Shown piece by piece: positions 34,026-41,261 of a stretch of DNA of 64,000 nt. The notes beneath the pieces were generated by a model, which saw nothing but the letters and a program-made list of their open reading frames with translations, was not told where the DNA came from and made no database searches. Origin of the DNA: Streptomyces deccanensis (GTDB lineage: Bacteria > Actinomycetota > Actinomycetes > Streptomycetales > Streptomycetaceae). A program made the translations under genes and the position numbers. Location: the NCBI RefSeq assembly GCF_022385335.1, contig NZ_CP092431.1:9858001-9922000 (forward strand), read 5' to 3'. Numbering within the stretch: position 1 is the stretch's first letter; each line of letters begins with the position of its first letter.

Positions 34026-34751
34026 TCAGTTGATCGGCTGTCGAAGCTCGCCCCGGATCCGGGCGGTCCGCTCGGCGAGGCTCGCCAGGTCCACGTCCTT
34101 GGCGTCCCAGGAGGAGGTCCCGGGATCGATCTCGCCGATCAGCGCGCCGGTGTTGCCGTCGTTCCAGGCGCACATCGGCATGATGACCCGCATGTTCAGG
34201 TCCTCCTTGGCGATCACCTGGCAGGTGACGGTGACGTCCGAACCGGAGGGGCGGAAGTCCTCGGGTGCCCGGGCGAGCGACATGCCGTCCGGGTCGGCGG
34301 CGCCCGCCAGCCAGGTGTCCCGGGCGTCGTCGGCGTCCTGGAACCGGCCGTACATGCCGCTGACGTTCAGCTGGCCACCACGGTCCGTGGGCCTGTAGAT
34401 CGCGACGGCCGCCTGGACGTCCCGGCCGCCCAGGGCGCTCTCGGCGTGCCGCACGTAACTTTCCTGCGGGGAGTCGGAGAGATCCTCCTCCAACGTGTAC
34501 TCACCGTCGAGCAGCGTCTCGGGCATGGCCAACCGGTACCGAGCCTCGGGAAAATCTCCGTCAGTGCCGGTGCCGGTGCCGGTGCCGGTGCCGGTGACCA
34601 TGACCGCGGCCCAGGCGACGATCGACAGGGCCATGACCCCGCCCACGGCCCCCAGGACGACACCCACCCGGCTCTTCTTCTGCGGGGGAGGCGGCGGCAG
34701 GATGAACGGCTGGTGCGCGGGGGACTGCTGTGGCGGCGGGGGCGTGGACAC
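34026..34751 (-). CDS. Membrane-anchored hypothetical protein with in-frame repeat
   Basis: This 241-residue protein starts with a GTG. It has a Pro/Gln-rich cytoplasmic start (PPPPQQSP, ILPPPPPQKK), one membrane helix at about 29-53 (VGVVLGAVGGVMALSIVAWAAVMV), a Gly-Thr repeat linker, and an outer domain of about 170 residues with two Cys (VTCQV and MPMCAW). The linker is coded by a 6-bp tandem repeat (34565-34594). The form is common for Streptomyces surface-tethered proteins; no function is recognised. Confidence 0.75.
   Translation of the reverse strand: MSTPPPPQQSPAHQPFILPPPPPQKKSRVGVVLGAVGGVMALSIVAWAAVMVTGTGTGTGTGTDGDFPEARYRLAMPETLLDGEYTLEEDLSDSPQESYVRHAESALGGRDVQAAVAIYRPTDRGGQLNVSGMYGRFQDADDARDTWLAGAADPDGMSLARAPEDFRPSGSDVTVTCQVIAKEDLNMRVIMPMCAWNDGNTGALIGEIDPGTSSWDAKDVDLASLAERTARIRGELRQPIN
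34565..34594. repeat. 6-bp tandem repeat (TGCCGG x5) in linker of membrane protein
   Basis: There are five exact copies of TGCCGG on the plus strand. On the coding strand they give alternating Gly-Thr in the linker just after the membrane helix. Copy number could vary without breaking the frame. Confidence 0.85.
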
Positions 34752-34964
34752 GCCATGAAGCTACTGCACACACGACACGTCCGACACGTGGTAGCCGCTC
34801 CACCGCCGCCTCTTCACCGGCGATCCCGGTACCGTTCACCCCCGCGTCGATCGCCGTCCGCATCGCCATCAGCCGGTCCTACTCGGCGCCGGCCGGTCCT
34901 GCTCGCCATAGGCGTTTCTACTCGCCTTCGGCCGCGGCCGGCCCCACTCGGCACCGGCGAAGTC

Positions 34965-36521
34965 TCAAGTCCCGGACTGGAGCGTGGACGTTCCCTGGAC
35001 CGGCTCGACCAGCCATCGCTGTTCCGCGTCTCCGTTCCGGGGACTCGGTACCAGGATGGTGCCGATCTCGGGCGCGGCCGGGGCGATCACGAGGTTCCTC
35101 TTGTCGCGTGTGAGGAGCTCCCCTTCGGGGCTCAGCTCGAAGCGGAGGCCGAACGACACGTCGCCCGAGGAGTCGCAGAGCTCCAGATCCAGGACCTCGT
35201 CGTCCCCGCCGGCGTCGAGGCACAGATCCGGCTCGGCGACGTTGCGCAGGAGCCCGTTCTCGACGTAGGTCCACTGCTGCGTGCTGGCGGCTGAGCAGGC
35301 GGACAGGGTGGCCTCCGCGCCACGCTTGGGCGGCGTTCCCCGGACGTCCATGCACAAGTCCGCGGCCGCGTTGCGCAGTCGGCCGCTCTCCGGGGGGACG
35401 GGGAGGGCGGTCGAGGTCGCGGGGGATGAGGGTGACGGCGTAGGCGTGGGCCGCTGTGTCGACGGAGGCGGTGCGGTGGTGTCGGACGAAGTGCCGCCCA
35501 CGACGTATGCCGCCGCGACAGCTGCCGAACCGACGGCGATCACAGCAACGAGGATCTTCGTGCCCTTGCGGTTGACACCAGCCCTTCGCCTCCCTGCCGG
35601 CTTTCGCGGCGTCTGTGAAGTGTCCGAGGGCCGGGCGTCGACTCCCTCGACGGCCGTGGCAACGGACGGTGTCCGCGAAGGGCGTGCCCGGCACACGGCC
35701 AGATAGGGGTGAGCGCTCTCGCCGAGCAGCGCTTCCGCCAGCAGCACGCCCGGTTGCGTGGCGCAGAGCCTGAGCTGTTCGGCCGTGTCCTGGCAGTAGG
35801 AGCAGTGATCCAGATGCAGTTGCACCTCGGGCAGCGTGGTACCGACCCCGCGTGAGGACGCGTCGAGGAGGCGGCTGTAGTCCCGGCACTCTCTCCCGGC
35901 CGCGTTCTCGACATGCGTGCGCAGGAGAGCCGATCGCCATTGCTCCCGCGCCCGGTCCAACTCGAAGGGCGGTATGTCCCCTTCGATACCGAGCAAGGCC
36001 GCGGGAACGGTCGACGGTTCGGCCTCCACGTCCAGATGCCACAGAACGTACTGGGTGGTCCTCGGGAGCCGGAGAAAGGCGACGTGGCTCAGATGCCGGT
36101 TCTGGGTGACCGAGTGTGGAGGGAACCCGTCGCCGGACCCGGACCCGGACCCGGACCCGGCCTGGTCGTATGACAGCCCCGAACCGGTGCCGGCCTGTGA
36201 GCGCGCACGCGCGGTGTTCCGCACGGTGACGAGGAGGCGAGGGCGCAGGGCGTCGGTGGACCCGGCTCGTTGGAGGTCCCGCACGACATTGCGGAACGCC
36301 GTCGAGGCGAGCGCGCGCGCCAGGGCGGGAGAACCGGAGGCGCAGATCTCCGCATAGTCGGAGACCGACGGCCCGTGCCGCGCGATCAACGCCGCGACCG
36401 GCGTGGTGCCCTCGAGGGTCCGGGACATCCTCAGCGCGGCGACGAGCGCGTCGTCGGACATCCCTGGAGCGGTCTCGGGGTCGGGAGCCGGGCTTCCGGG
36501 AAGCGGATGAGCGAAAGACAC
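34965..36521 (-). CDS. Sigma-like / zinc-finger / membrane / ricin-lectin chimera
   Basis: This protein of about 518 residues has several parts. Residues 20-280 resemble a degenerate ECF sigma factor (regions with AALIARHGPSVSDYAEICA and LPRTTQYVLWHLDVEAEP). Next is a zinc-finger-like anti-sigma motif HLDHCSYC at about 300, then an Arg-rich stop, a membrane helix (ILVAVIAVGSAAVAAAYVV) and a Pro/Thr/Ser linker. A ricin-type beta-trefoil of about 130 residues ends the protein (LCMDVRGTPPKRGAEATLSAC, WTYVENGLLRNV, LCLDAGG). A lectin outside could be linked to a sigma-like domain inside. A Gly-Ser repeat (36133-36160) interrupts the sigma-like part. The GTG at 36521 has GAAGGA upstream; ATG 36461 is possible. 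Confidence 0.78.
   Translation of the reverse strand: MSFAHPLPGSPAPDPETAPGMSDDALVAALRMSRTLEGTTPVAALIARHGPSVSDYAEICASGSPALARALASTAFRNVVRDLQRAGSTDALRPRLLVTVRNTARARSQAGTGSGLSYDQAGSGSGSGSGDGFPPHSVTQNRHLSHVAFLRLPRTTQYVLWHLDVEAEPSTVPAALLGIEGDIPPFELDRAREQWRSALLRTHVENAAGRECRDYSRLLDASSRGVGTTLPEVQLHLDHCSYCQDTAEQLRLCATQPGVLLAEALLGESAHPYLAVCRARPSRTPSVATAVEGVDARPSDTSQTPRKPAGRRRAGVNRKGTKILVAVIAVGSAAVAAAYVVGGTSSDTTAPPPSTQRPTPTPSPSSPATSTALPVPPESGRLRNAAADLCMDVRGTPPKRGAEATLSACSAASTQQWTYVENGLLRNVAEPDLCLDAGGDDEVLDLELCDSSGDVSFGLRFELSPEGELLTRDKRNLVIAPAAPEIGTILVPSPRNGDAEQRWLVEPVQGTSTLQSGT
36133..36160. repeat. 6-bp tandem repeat (CCGGAC x4.7) in the lectin chimera gene
   Basis: There are nearly five copies of CCGGAC. 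On the coding strand they give a Gly-Ser run (AGSGSGSGSGDG) between the two sigma-like halves. Confidence 0.85.
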
Positions 36522-36882
36522 AGGGGGCTTTCCTTCTCCCAGGGCGCGCTGGGCAGCCTCGTCCCGGGCCGATGCGGGAACAGCGGCAGCGCGGACCTGG
36601 AGTGGCCGTGCGGAGAGAGGTGTTGAGTTGGTGACGCCCGGACGATGCCGCGCGACCGTCTTGTGGGGAAGCGGGCAACGCCACGACCCGTGTGAGCCGA
36701 TAGGCCGGTTACGGATTGTTCCAAGCGTGAACCACCCTGTCATACAGGCCAGATGTCCAACAAGAGATGCCAGAACGAAAGAGAACGAGATCGGCGCTCG
36801 CGGCCAGGACGGTCCTCGCACCAGGCGCGATGGGGGCATCTTTGCCCAAGGGGAAGGCCCAACCGGCGCCTCCCCCTGCCGT
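36522..36882. other. Intergenic upstream of the lectin chimera
   Basis: This is 361 bp between the lectin chimera start and the stop of the next leftward gene. Frames cross it but lack consistent third-position G/C bias. No palindrome or domain stood out. Confidence 0.4.
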
Positions 36883-37647
36883 TCACATGAACGGCGGGTC
36901 CACCGGCGGCCATGGGTAGCCCAGTTGCTCGGCGTCGTGCGAACCGCCCCAGACCTCGGCGGTGGCACGGGGATCGCCCGCGGTCAGCCGAGCTTCGAGG
37001 CGCTCGGCTTGCACCGTCGGGGGCTCCGCGGAGATCGGGAGGGTCATCCCGAACTGGAGCCAGGGCAGAGCCGCGTCGCCCCGGTCGCGGGGATGCCACA
37101 GGACGACGTGGATTCGATCGGGTTCCGTGCGAAAGGCCCAGACGCCTTCCAGCTCGCAGTCCCACCTGACGAGCCAGTCCGCGCGTCCCCTCAGCCCCGC
37201 CTCGAGCATCCGCGCGACCGCTCCCGCCGGCCACTCCCAACTCCTGTCCTCTCCGGCTCGCACGACCTCGGCGTCGTATTGCTCCGCGGTGAACCGAAGC
37301 TCCGGCAGGTCGACGTCCTGGTTGGCCGGGTCGCGCCAGCCCGCCCAGACGACATGATCTCCGTGCCGCGCGACCGTCATGTACAGCGCCCCACAGCACT
37401 CCTCCACGCCGCACCCGGACACAGCGAGACGAACCTCGCGGGGCGTCGCCGTGGCGTGCAACGGCCCTTCCTGGTCCAGCAGAACCCGGGGGCCCACCCC
37501 CACGTACCGGGAGCCTCCCACCCCGCCGGAGACCAACACCTCGGCCAGAAGATCCAGGCCGTTGACGATCGGGCGGACCTCCACGACGCCCTCGTCGGGC
37601 GGAGGGCACGCGATGCTCAGGCTGAGGAGGTCCGGTCTCGTGGTCAT
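36883..37647 (-). CDS. Hypothetical protein, 254 residues
   Basis: No known family was recognised. The protein is cytoplasmic (no signal or membrane helix), mixed alpha/beta, Trp- and Glu-rich. It has a Cys-rich patch SGCGVEECCGALYMTV near residue 85, WAGWRDPANQDVDLPEL, and an Arg/Trp-rich C-terminal region ending YPWPPVDPPFM. The ATG at 37647 is chosen because the sequence before it has poor codon bias, although no clear ribosome site is visible. Comparable proteins in Streptomyces are unassigned. Confidence 0.7.
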   Translation of the reverse strand: MTTRPDLLSLSIACPPPDEGVVEVRPIVNGLDLLAEVLVSGGVGGSRYVGVGPRVLLDQEGPLHATATPREVRLAVSGCGVEECCGALYMTVARHGDHVVWAGWRDPANQDVDLPELRFTAEQYDAEVVRAGEDRSWEWPAGAVARMLEAGLRGRADWLVRWDCELEGVWAFRTEPDRIHVVLWHPRDRGDAALPWLQFGMTLPISAEPPTVQAERLEARLTAGDPRATAEVWGGSHDAEQLGYPWPPVDPPFM

Positions 37648-37870
37648 CGGCCAATGATCGCGGGCCGGCTCAGAACTGTCAGGCGAATTCGCGTGGGCTC
37701 GGCTGGCGGCTGACGACTGACGACTGACGCAGGGCGCGGTGCCGCTCTTTGCCGTGCATTTGACGGACCAGGCTCTGCCACCGCCGCCCCGGTAGGCCGC
37801 GGCGGTATCCACGCTCCCGGCCACGCCGGATGTTCTGCCCAGCCGACCGAGTCTGACCGCTCTCCGTCAT

Positions 37871-38743
37871 TCAGGGGGTGTGCGGCGCACGTCGGTCGAG
37901 GCGTGTTGCCTCCCGGGCGACGACCGCGCGGAAGCTGTGCGGTTCTCGCCCGGTCACGCGCCGGACCACGTCGGTGGTGCGGTCCTCCGCCCCCTCGGCG
38001 ATGGCACGGTCCATGTCGGCCAGCATCTCGGCGAATTCCCGTCCCACCAGCGGCGCGAGGCGATCACACTGCTGCTCGTGGGTCAGTTGGCGGTGGACGA
38101 CGGGTCGGCCGGTGACCTCGCCGACGATCGCGGCGACCTCGTCGTGGCTGAGCGCCTGCGGCCCGGTCAGGATCAGATCGGTGTCGGGGGAACGTACGTC
38201 GGTCAGGGCGTGCACGGCGACGGCGGCGATGTCCTCGGCGTCGACGAAGCCGACCCGGCCCGTGCCGGCCGCGGTCGCGATCGTGCCGGTGTCACGGATG
38301 TCGAGCGCGTGGGCGTGCGTGCCGGTGAAGTTCTGCATGAACCATGACGGCCGCAGCACGGCCCACTCGTCGAAGAGACCTGGCAGAGCCCCGTGCACCA
38401 CCCCCACTGCGGGGCCACCCTCGGGAATGGCCGACGAACTGAGCAGCACCGCGCGGCCGACGCCGTTGGCGCGAGCCCGCTGGAGGAAGGGCAGCATGAC
38501 CGTCGCCGGGTCGGGATCGCCCACGGGCGGCACCAGATAGAGGCGGTCGACTCCCGCGAGCGCGGTGCCGTGGGAGGCGGGCTCGTACCAGTCGAAGCGG
38601 GTCGGCTCGGCGCCCGGAACCGGGGTGCCGTGCCGACTGGCGGACCTGACGCGGTGGCCGGCGGCGATCAGCTGCGCGGTGACGCGGCTGCCGGTGGTGC
38701 CGGTGGCTCCTACGACCAGAGTGTTGCCGCGCCCGTCGGTCAT
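37871..38743 (-). CDS. NmrA-like NAD(P)-binding protein
   Basis: This 290-residue atypical short-chain dehydrogenase of the NmrA/QOR2 group opens with the Rossmann motif VVGATGTTGSRV. VLLSSSAIPEGGPAVG and LRPSWFMQNFTG are usual for this group, which binds NAD(P)H and often acts as a redox-sensing or quinone reductase protein. The ATG overlaps the stop of the SnoaL-like gene (ATGA, 38740-38743). The pair faces a TetR gene across twin operators, so it is probably derepressed by that regulator's ligand. Confidence 0.88.
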   Translation of the reverse strand: MTDGRGNTLVVGATGTTGSRVTAQLIAAGHRVRSASRHGTPVPGAEPTRFDWYEPASHGTALAGVDRLYLVPPVGDPDPATVMLPFLQRARANGVGRAVLLSSSAIPEGGPAVGVVHGALPGLFDEWAVLRPSWFMQNFTGTHAHALDIRDTGTIATAAGTGRVGFVDAEDIAAVAVHALTDVRSPDTDLILTGPQALSHDEVAAIVGEVTGRPVVHRQLTHEQQCDRLAPLVGREFAEMLADMDRAIAEGAEDRTTDVVRRVTGREPHSFRAVVAREATRLDRRAPHTP

Positions 38744-39255
38744 CGGTCGCTCTCCAGGTCGTTCTCCAGGGCGTCGGTGCCGTCGAGGCCTACTCCGACT
38801 TCGGCTCCGACTTCGACTTCGGCTCCGACTTCGACTTCGACTCCGACTCCGACTTCGAGTTCGAGGGCGGCGAGCGGGTTCCAGTAGTCCCGGTAGGAGT
38901 GGATGAGCCCGTCGCGGACGGTCACGACGGCGACGTAGGTCATCTCGAAGGGGCCGCCTGTCGCGACCACGCGCCCCACTCCGCGCATCTCGACCACGAT
39001 CGTCTCCGGGGCGGTGGTCTCGTGGATCCGCACCTCGGGGAAATCGTGCAGGTCGATGTGGTCGGGGTAGGGGCGCATGTACGCGGCGACGGCCTGCCTG
39101 CCCTGGAGTCGGCGCGGTCGGCCCGGAGGGGCGAAGGGGAACTCCATGGTGCCGTCCTCGGCCCACAGGTCGACCCAGGCGGCGATGTCCTTGTTCAGCA
39201 GCAGGCGCAGGCTGTGACGGTACAGGTCCGCCGGTGAGGTGGTGCTTGTGGGCAT
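38740..39255 (-). CDS. SnoaL/NTF2-like protein with repeat-coded tail
   Basis: This 171-residue protein has an NTF2/SnoaL-like cone fold: LYRHSLRLLLNKDIAAWVDLWAEDGTMEFPF, the pocket strand VVEMRGVGRVVATGG, and GLIHSYRDYWNPLAALE. Such proteins are ketosteroid-isomerase-like hydratases, cyclases or binding proteins. The last 35 residues are an acidic Glu-Val-Gly run coded by a 6-bp tandem repeat (38791-38865), which is not part of the fold. The ATG at 39255 is chosen by the start of homology; the extra upstream frame covers the operators. Confidence 0.82.
   Translation of the reverse strand: MPTSTTSPADLYRHSLRLLLNKDIAAWVDLWAEDGTMEFPFAPPGRPRRLQGRQAVAAYMRPYPDHIDLHDFPEVRIHETTAPETIVVEMRGVGRVVATGGPFEMTYVAVVTVRDGLIHSYRDYWNPLAALELEVGVGVEVEVGAEVEVGAEVGVGLDGTDALENDLESDR
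38791..38865. repeat. 6-bp degenerate tandem repeat at end of SnoaL-like gene
   Basis: About twelve units of the type GACTTC, GGCTCC or GACTCC lie in tandem. On the coding strand they encode alternating Glu-Val and Gly-Val/Ala-Glu pairs forming a C-terminal tail. Confidence 0.8.
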
Positions 39256-39277
39256 GATGCGCTCCGTCCCGTACGAT

Positions 39278-39294
39278 ACGGACCTCGGGTCCGT
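39278..39294. promoter_or_regulatory. Operator 1 of TetR pair
   Basis: ACGGACC-TCG-GGTCCGT is a perfect 7-bp inverted repeat, preceded by ACGAT. It is one of two near-identical sites in the 101-bp divergent promoter between the SnoaL-like gene and the TetR gene. Confidence 0.75.
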
Positions 39295-39314
39295 TTCATC
39301 TTCACCGAACGATA

Positions 39315-39329
39315 CGGACCCTGGGTCCG
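39315..39329. promoter_or_regulatory. Operator 2 of TetR pair
   Basis: CGGACC-CTG-GGTCCG is a perfect 6-bp inverted repeat, also preceded by ACGATA, centred 36 bp from operator 1. It lies 28 bp before the TetR start. Confidence 0.75.
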
Positions 39330-39356
39330 CTTTGCAAACAGAGGGAGCCGCGCCAC

Positions 39357-39947
39357 ATGGTCGAGCGCACACCACGCAAGGACGCCGTCCGGAACCGGGC
39401 GGCCCTCCTCGCAGCCGCCGACGCGCTCTTCGCCGACGGCGAGAGTGCCGAGACCGTCACGATGGCCGACGTCGCCACGGCGGCCGGTGTCGGCAAGGCA
39501 TCGCTCTTCCGCGCGTTCGGCGACCGCACCGGGCTGATCCGCGCCCTGTACGAGGCACGGCTCGAACCGGTGCGGGACGCCGTGGAAACGGGCCCGCCGC
39601 CCCTGGGGCCCGGCGCCCCCGCCCGGGAGCGTGTGATCGCCCTGCTCGACACCTTGCTGTGCTTCAAGCTCGACAACCGCCACCTGGCCCTGGCGCTCGA
39701 GGAAACCGGGAGCGGCAGCCCCTACCGGGCGGAGCACTACGAGTACTGGCACGGCCTGCTGGAATCCGCGCTGCGGCAGATTCCCGGCCTCCCGGACCCC
39801 GGCTTCACCGCCCACGCCCTGCTCGCCGCCACCCGGGCCGACCTCGTCGAACACCTCGCCGGCCGTGAGCGCGTACCCCGCGAGACCTTGCGCGCGCAGC
39901 TGGCCGCCTTCGCCGCGCGAGCCCTCGCATGCCCGGACGTCCGCTGA
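39357..39947 (+). CDS. TetR-family repressor of the divergent SnoaL/NmrA pair
   Basis: This 196-residue regulator has a helix-turn-helix at about 12-58 (RNRAALLAAADALFADG, VTMADVATAAGVGKASLFRAFGDRTGLIRAL) and an all-helical ligand domain. Divergent orientation, the short intergenic region and two matching palindromes between the starts make it very likely that this protein represses both itself and the leftward pair. The ligand is unknown. Confidence 0.9.
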   Translation: MVERTPRKDAVRNRAALLAAADALFADGESAETVTMADVATAAGVGKASLFRAFGDRTGLIRALYEARLEPVRDAVETGPPPLGPGAPARERVIALLDTLLCFKLDNRHLALALEETGSGSPYRAEHYEYWHGLLESALRQIPGLPDPGFTAHALLAATRADLVEHLAGRERVPRETLRAQLAAFAARALACPDVR

Positions 39948-40046
39948 CTCCATCGGACAGCGTGCGTGATGGTTGCCCGCGGCCGCGGCGCCGTCCTCTT
40001 CTCCGGCGTGCCGCGTCCCTCCGGTGTGCTCGGTAGGGTCACAGCC

Positions 40047-40700
40047 ATGACCGACACCGCAGATGCCGCCAAGCGCCGTGGGCCGCAGAAACGTCTGCAG
40101 TACGGAGAGGGGCGGGAGGCGCTGCTCAACGCCGCCGTGCGCGTGGTGGCCCGAGGCGGGCTGCGCAAGCTCACGTACCGCGCTGTCGCGGAGGAGGCCG
40201 GCGTCACCCACGGTCTCGTCGTGCATCATTTCGGTTCGCGCGACGCGCTGATCGAGGAGGCCCTGAGTCACACGATCCGCACTTCGCTCACCACCAGCGC
40301 CCTGGAGCCGGGCACCGGCAGGGTCACGGACTTCACGAGCGGGCTGTCGGACATGGTCACGACTGTTCCTGATGCTCAGATGTTCCAGTACGAGCTGCTG
40401 CTCGAAGCGCGCCGCAGGCCGGAGTTGCTGCCCCAGATCCGCGCCCTGTACGAAGAGTATTTCGAGGCGACGCGGCGCGAGTTGGCGCGCATGTTGCCCG
40501 ACGGGGCCAACCGCGCGCTGAGCAGGCTGATCTTCGCCGCGCTCGACGGACTGGTCATGCACCAGCTGGTCCTCGACGAACCCGAAGTCACCGACGCGGC
40601 CCTGGAGGAAATGCGCAACCTGCTCAGGCTCCTTGGCGCGGATGGTGTGGACGGCGCGGATGGCGCGGATGGCGCGGAGGTGTCGGTGCCTGTGGAGTGA
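40047..40700 (+). CDS. TetR-family regulator with repeat-coded acidic tail
   Basis: This 217-residue protein has an HTH at about 20-65 (GREALLNAAVRVVARGGLRKLTYRAVAEEAGVTHGLVVHHFGSRDALIEEAL) and a TetR_C ligand domain. The C-terminus carries a Gly-Ala-Asp run (DGVDGADGADGAE) from a 9-bp tandem repeat at 40635-40679. The start is the ATG at 40047, where homology begins; the frame is open further upstream. It precedes a VOC-family gene by 44 bp on the same strand, so the two may form a unit. Confidence 0.88.
   Translation: MTDTADAAKRRGPQKRLQYGEGREALLNAAVRVVARGGLRKLTYRAVAEEAGVTHGLVVHHFGSRDALIEEALSHTIRTSLTTSALEPGTGRVTDFTSGLSDMVTTVPDAQMFQYELLLEARRRPELLPQIRALYEEYFEATRRELARMLPDGANRALSRLIFAALDGLVMHQLVLDEPEVTDAALEEMRNLLRLLGADGVDGADGADGAEVSVPVE
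40635..40679. repeat. 9-bp tandem repeat (GGCGCGGAT x5) at end of TetR gene
   Basis: Five copies of GGCGCGGAT (copies 2 and 5 altered) encode repeating Gly-Ala-Asp in the C-terminal tail. Confidence 0.85.
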
Positions 40701-40744
40701 GCGTCTGATCAGCGGGTCTGGCGGAGTCGGAAGGAGCGACCAGC

Positions 40745-41185
40745 ATGGCGATTCAACGGATGGACAACGTCGGCATCGTCGTCGAGGACCTGGACGCCGC
40801 TGTCGCGTACTTTCTGGAACTCGGGATGGAGGTCGAGGGCAGGGGGCAGGTCGAGGGCCCTGTCGCCGACCAGTGCACCGGACTCGACGGCGTCCGCTGT
40901 GACATCGCGATGCTCCGGACCCCAGACGGTCACAGTCGGCTCGAGCTGGCGAAGTACCGCAGTCCCGAAGCGGTCGGCGCGGGGCCGCGCGACCGGCCGC
41001 ACAACGTTCTGGGCACGCACCGGGTCATGTTCGCCGTCGACGACATCGAGGACACCGTTGCCCGGCTGCGTCCGCACGGCGCCGAACTCGTCGGTGGGAT
41101 CGCCCGGTTCGAGGACAGCTATCTGCTCTGCTACGTCCGTGGCCCGGAGGGCATCATCGTCGGACTGGCCGAGCAACTGCGCTGA
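40745..41185 (+). CDS. VOC-family (glyoxalase-like) protein
   Basis: This 146-residue two-module VOC protein opens with VGIVVEDLDAAVAYFLELGM and has a second half with HRVMFAVDDIEDTVARL and LLCYVRGPEGIIVGLAEQL. Residues fitting a metal site include the Glu in SRLELAKY and the C-terminal region, but the first His of a typical glyoxalase is replaced by Asn in MDNVGIV. The role may be binding or resistance rather than lyase activity. It follows the TetR gene after 44 bp and ends at a strong bidirectional terminator. Confidence 0.85.
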   Translation: MAIQRMDNVGIVVEDLDAAVAYFLELGMEVEGRGQVEGPVADQCTGLDGVRCDIAMLRTPDGHSRLELAKYRSPEAVGAGPRDRPHNVLGTHRVMFAVDDIEDTVARLRPHGAELVGGIARFEDSYLLCYVRGPEGIIVGLAEQLR

Positions 41186-41212
41186 CAACGCTGCACGCGT
41201 CGTGGCAGCCCC

Positions 41213-41241
41213 GACGGGGCACTCGGTGCGAGTGCCCCGTC
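41213..41241. terminator. Bidirectional terminator between VOC and MFS genes
   Basis: GACGGGGCACTCG and CGAGTGCCCCGTC form a perfect 13-bp stem with a 3-nt GTG loop. It sits between the convergent gene ends at 41185 and 41262. Confidence 0.88.
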
Positions 41242-41261
41242 CGAGCCGACGACCGCGCGGA

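Noticed and set aside
37679..37870. 63-residue frame starting directly after the NmrA-like stop
   Set aside because: Codon third positions are not G/C-biased, the product is Arg-rich with no motif, and no ribosome site is seen.
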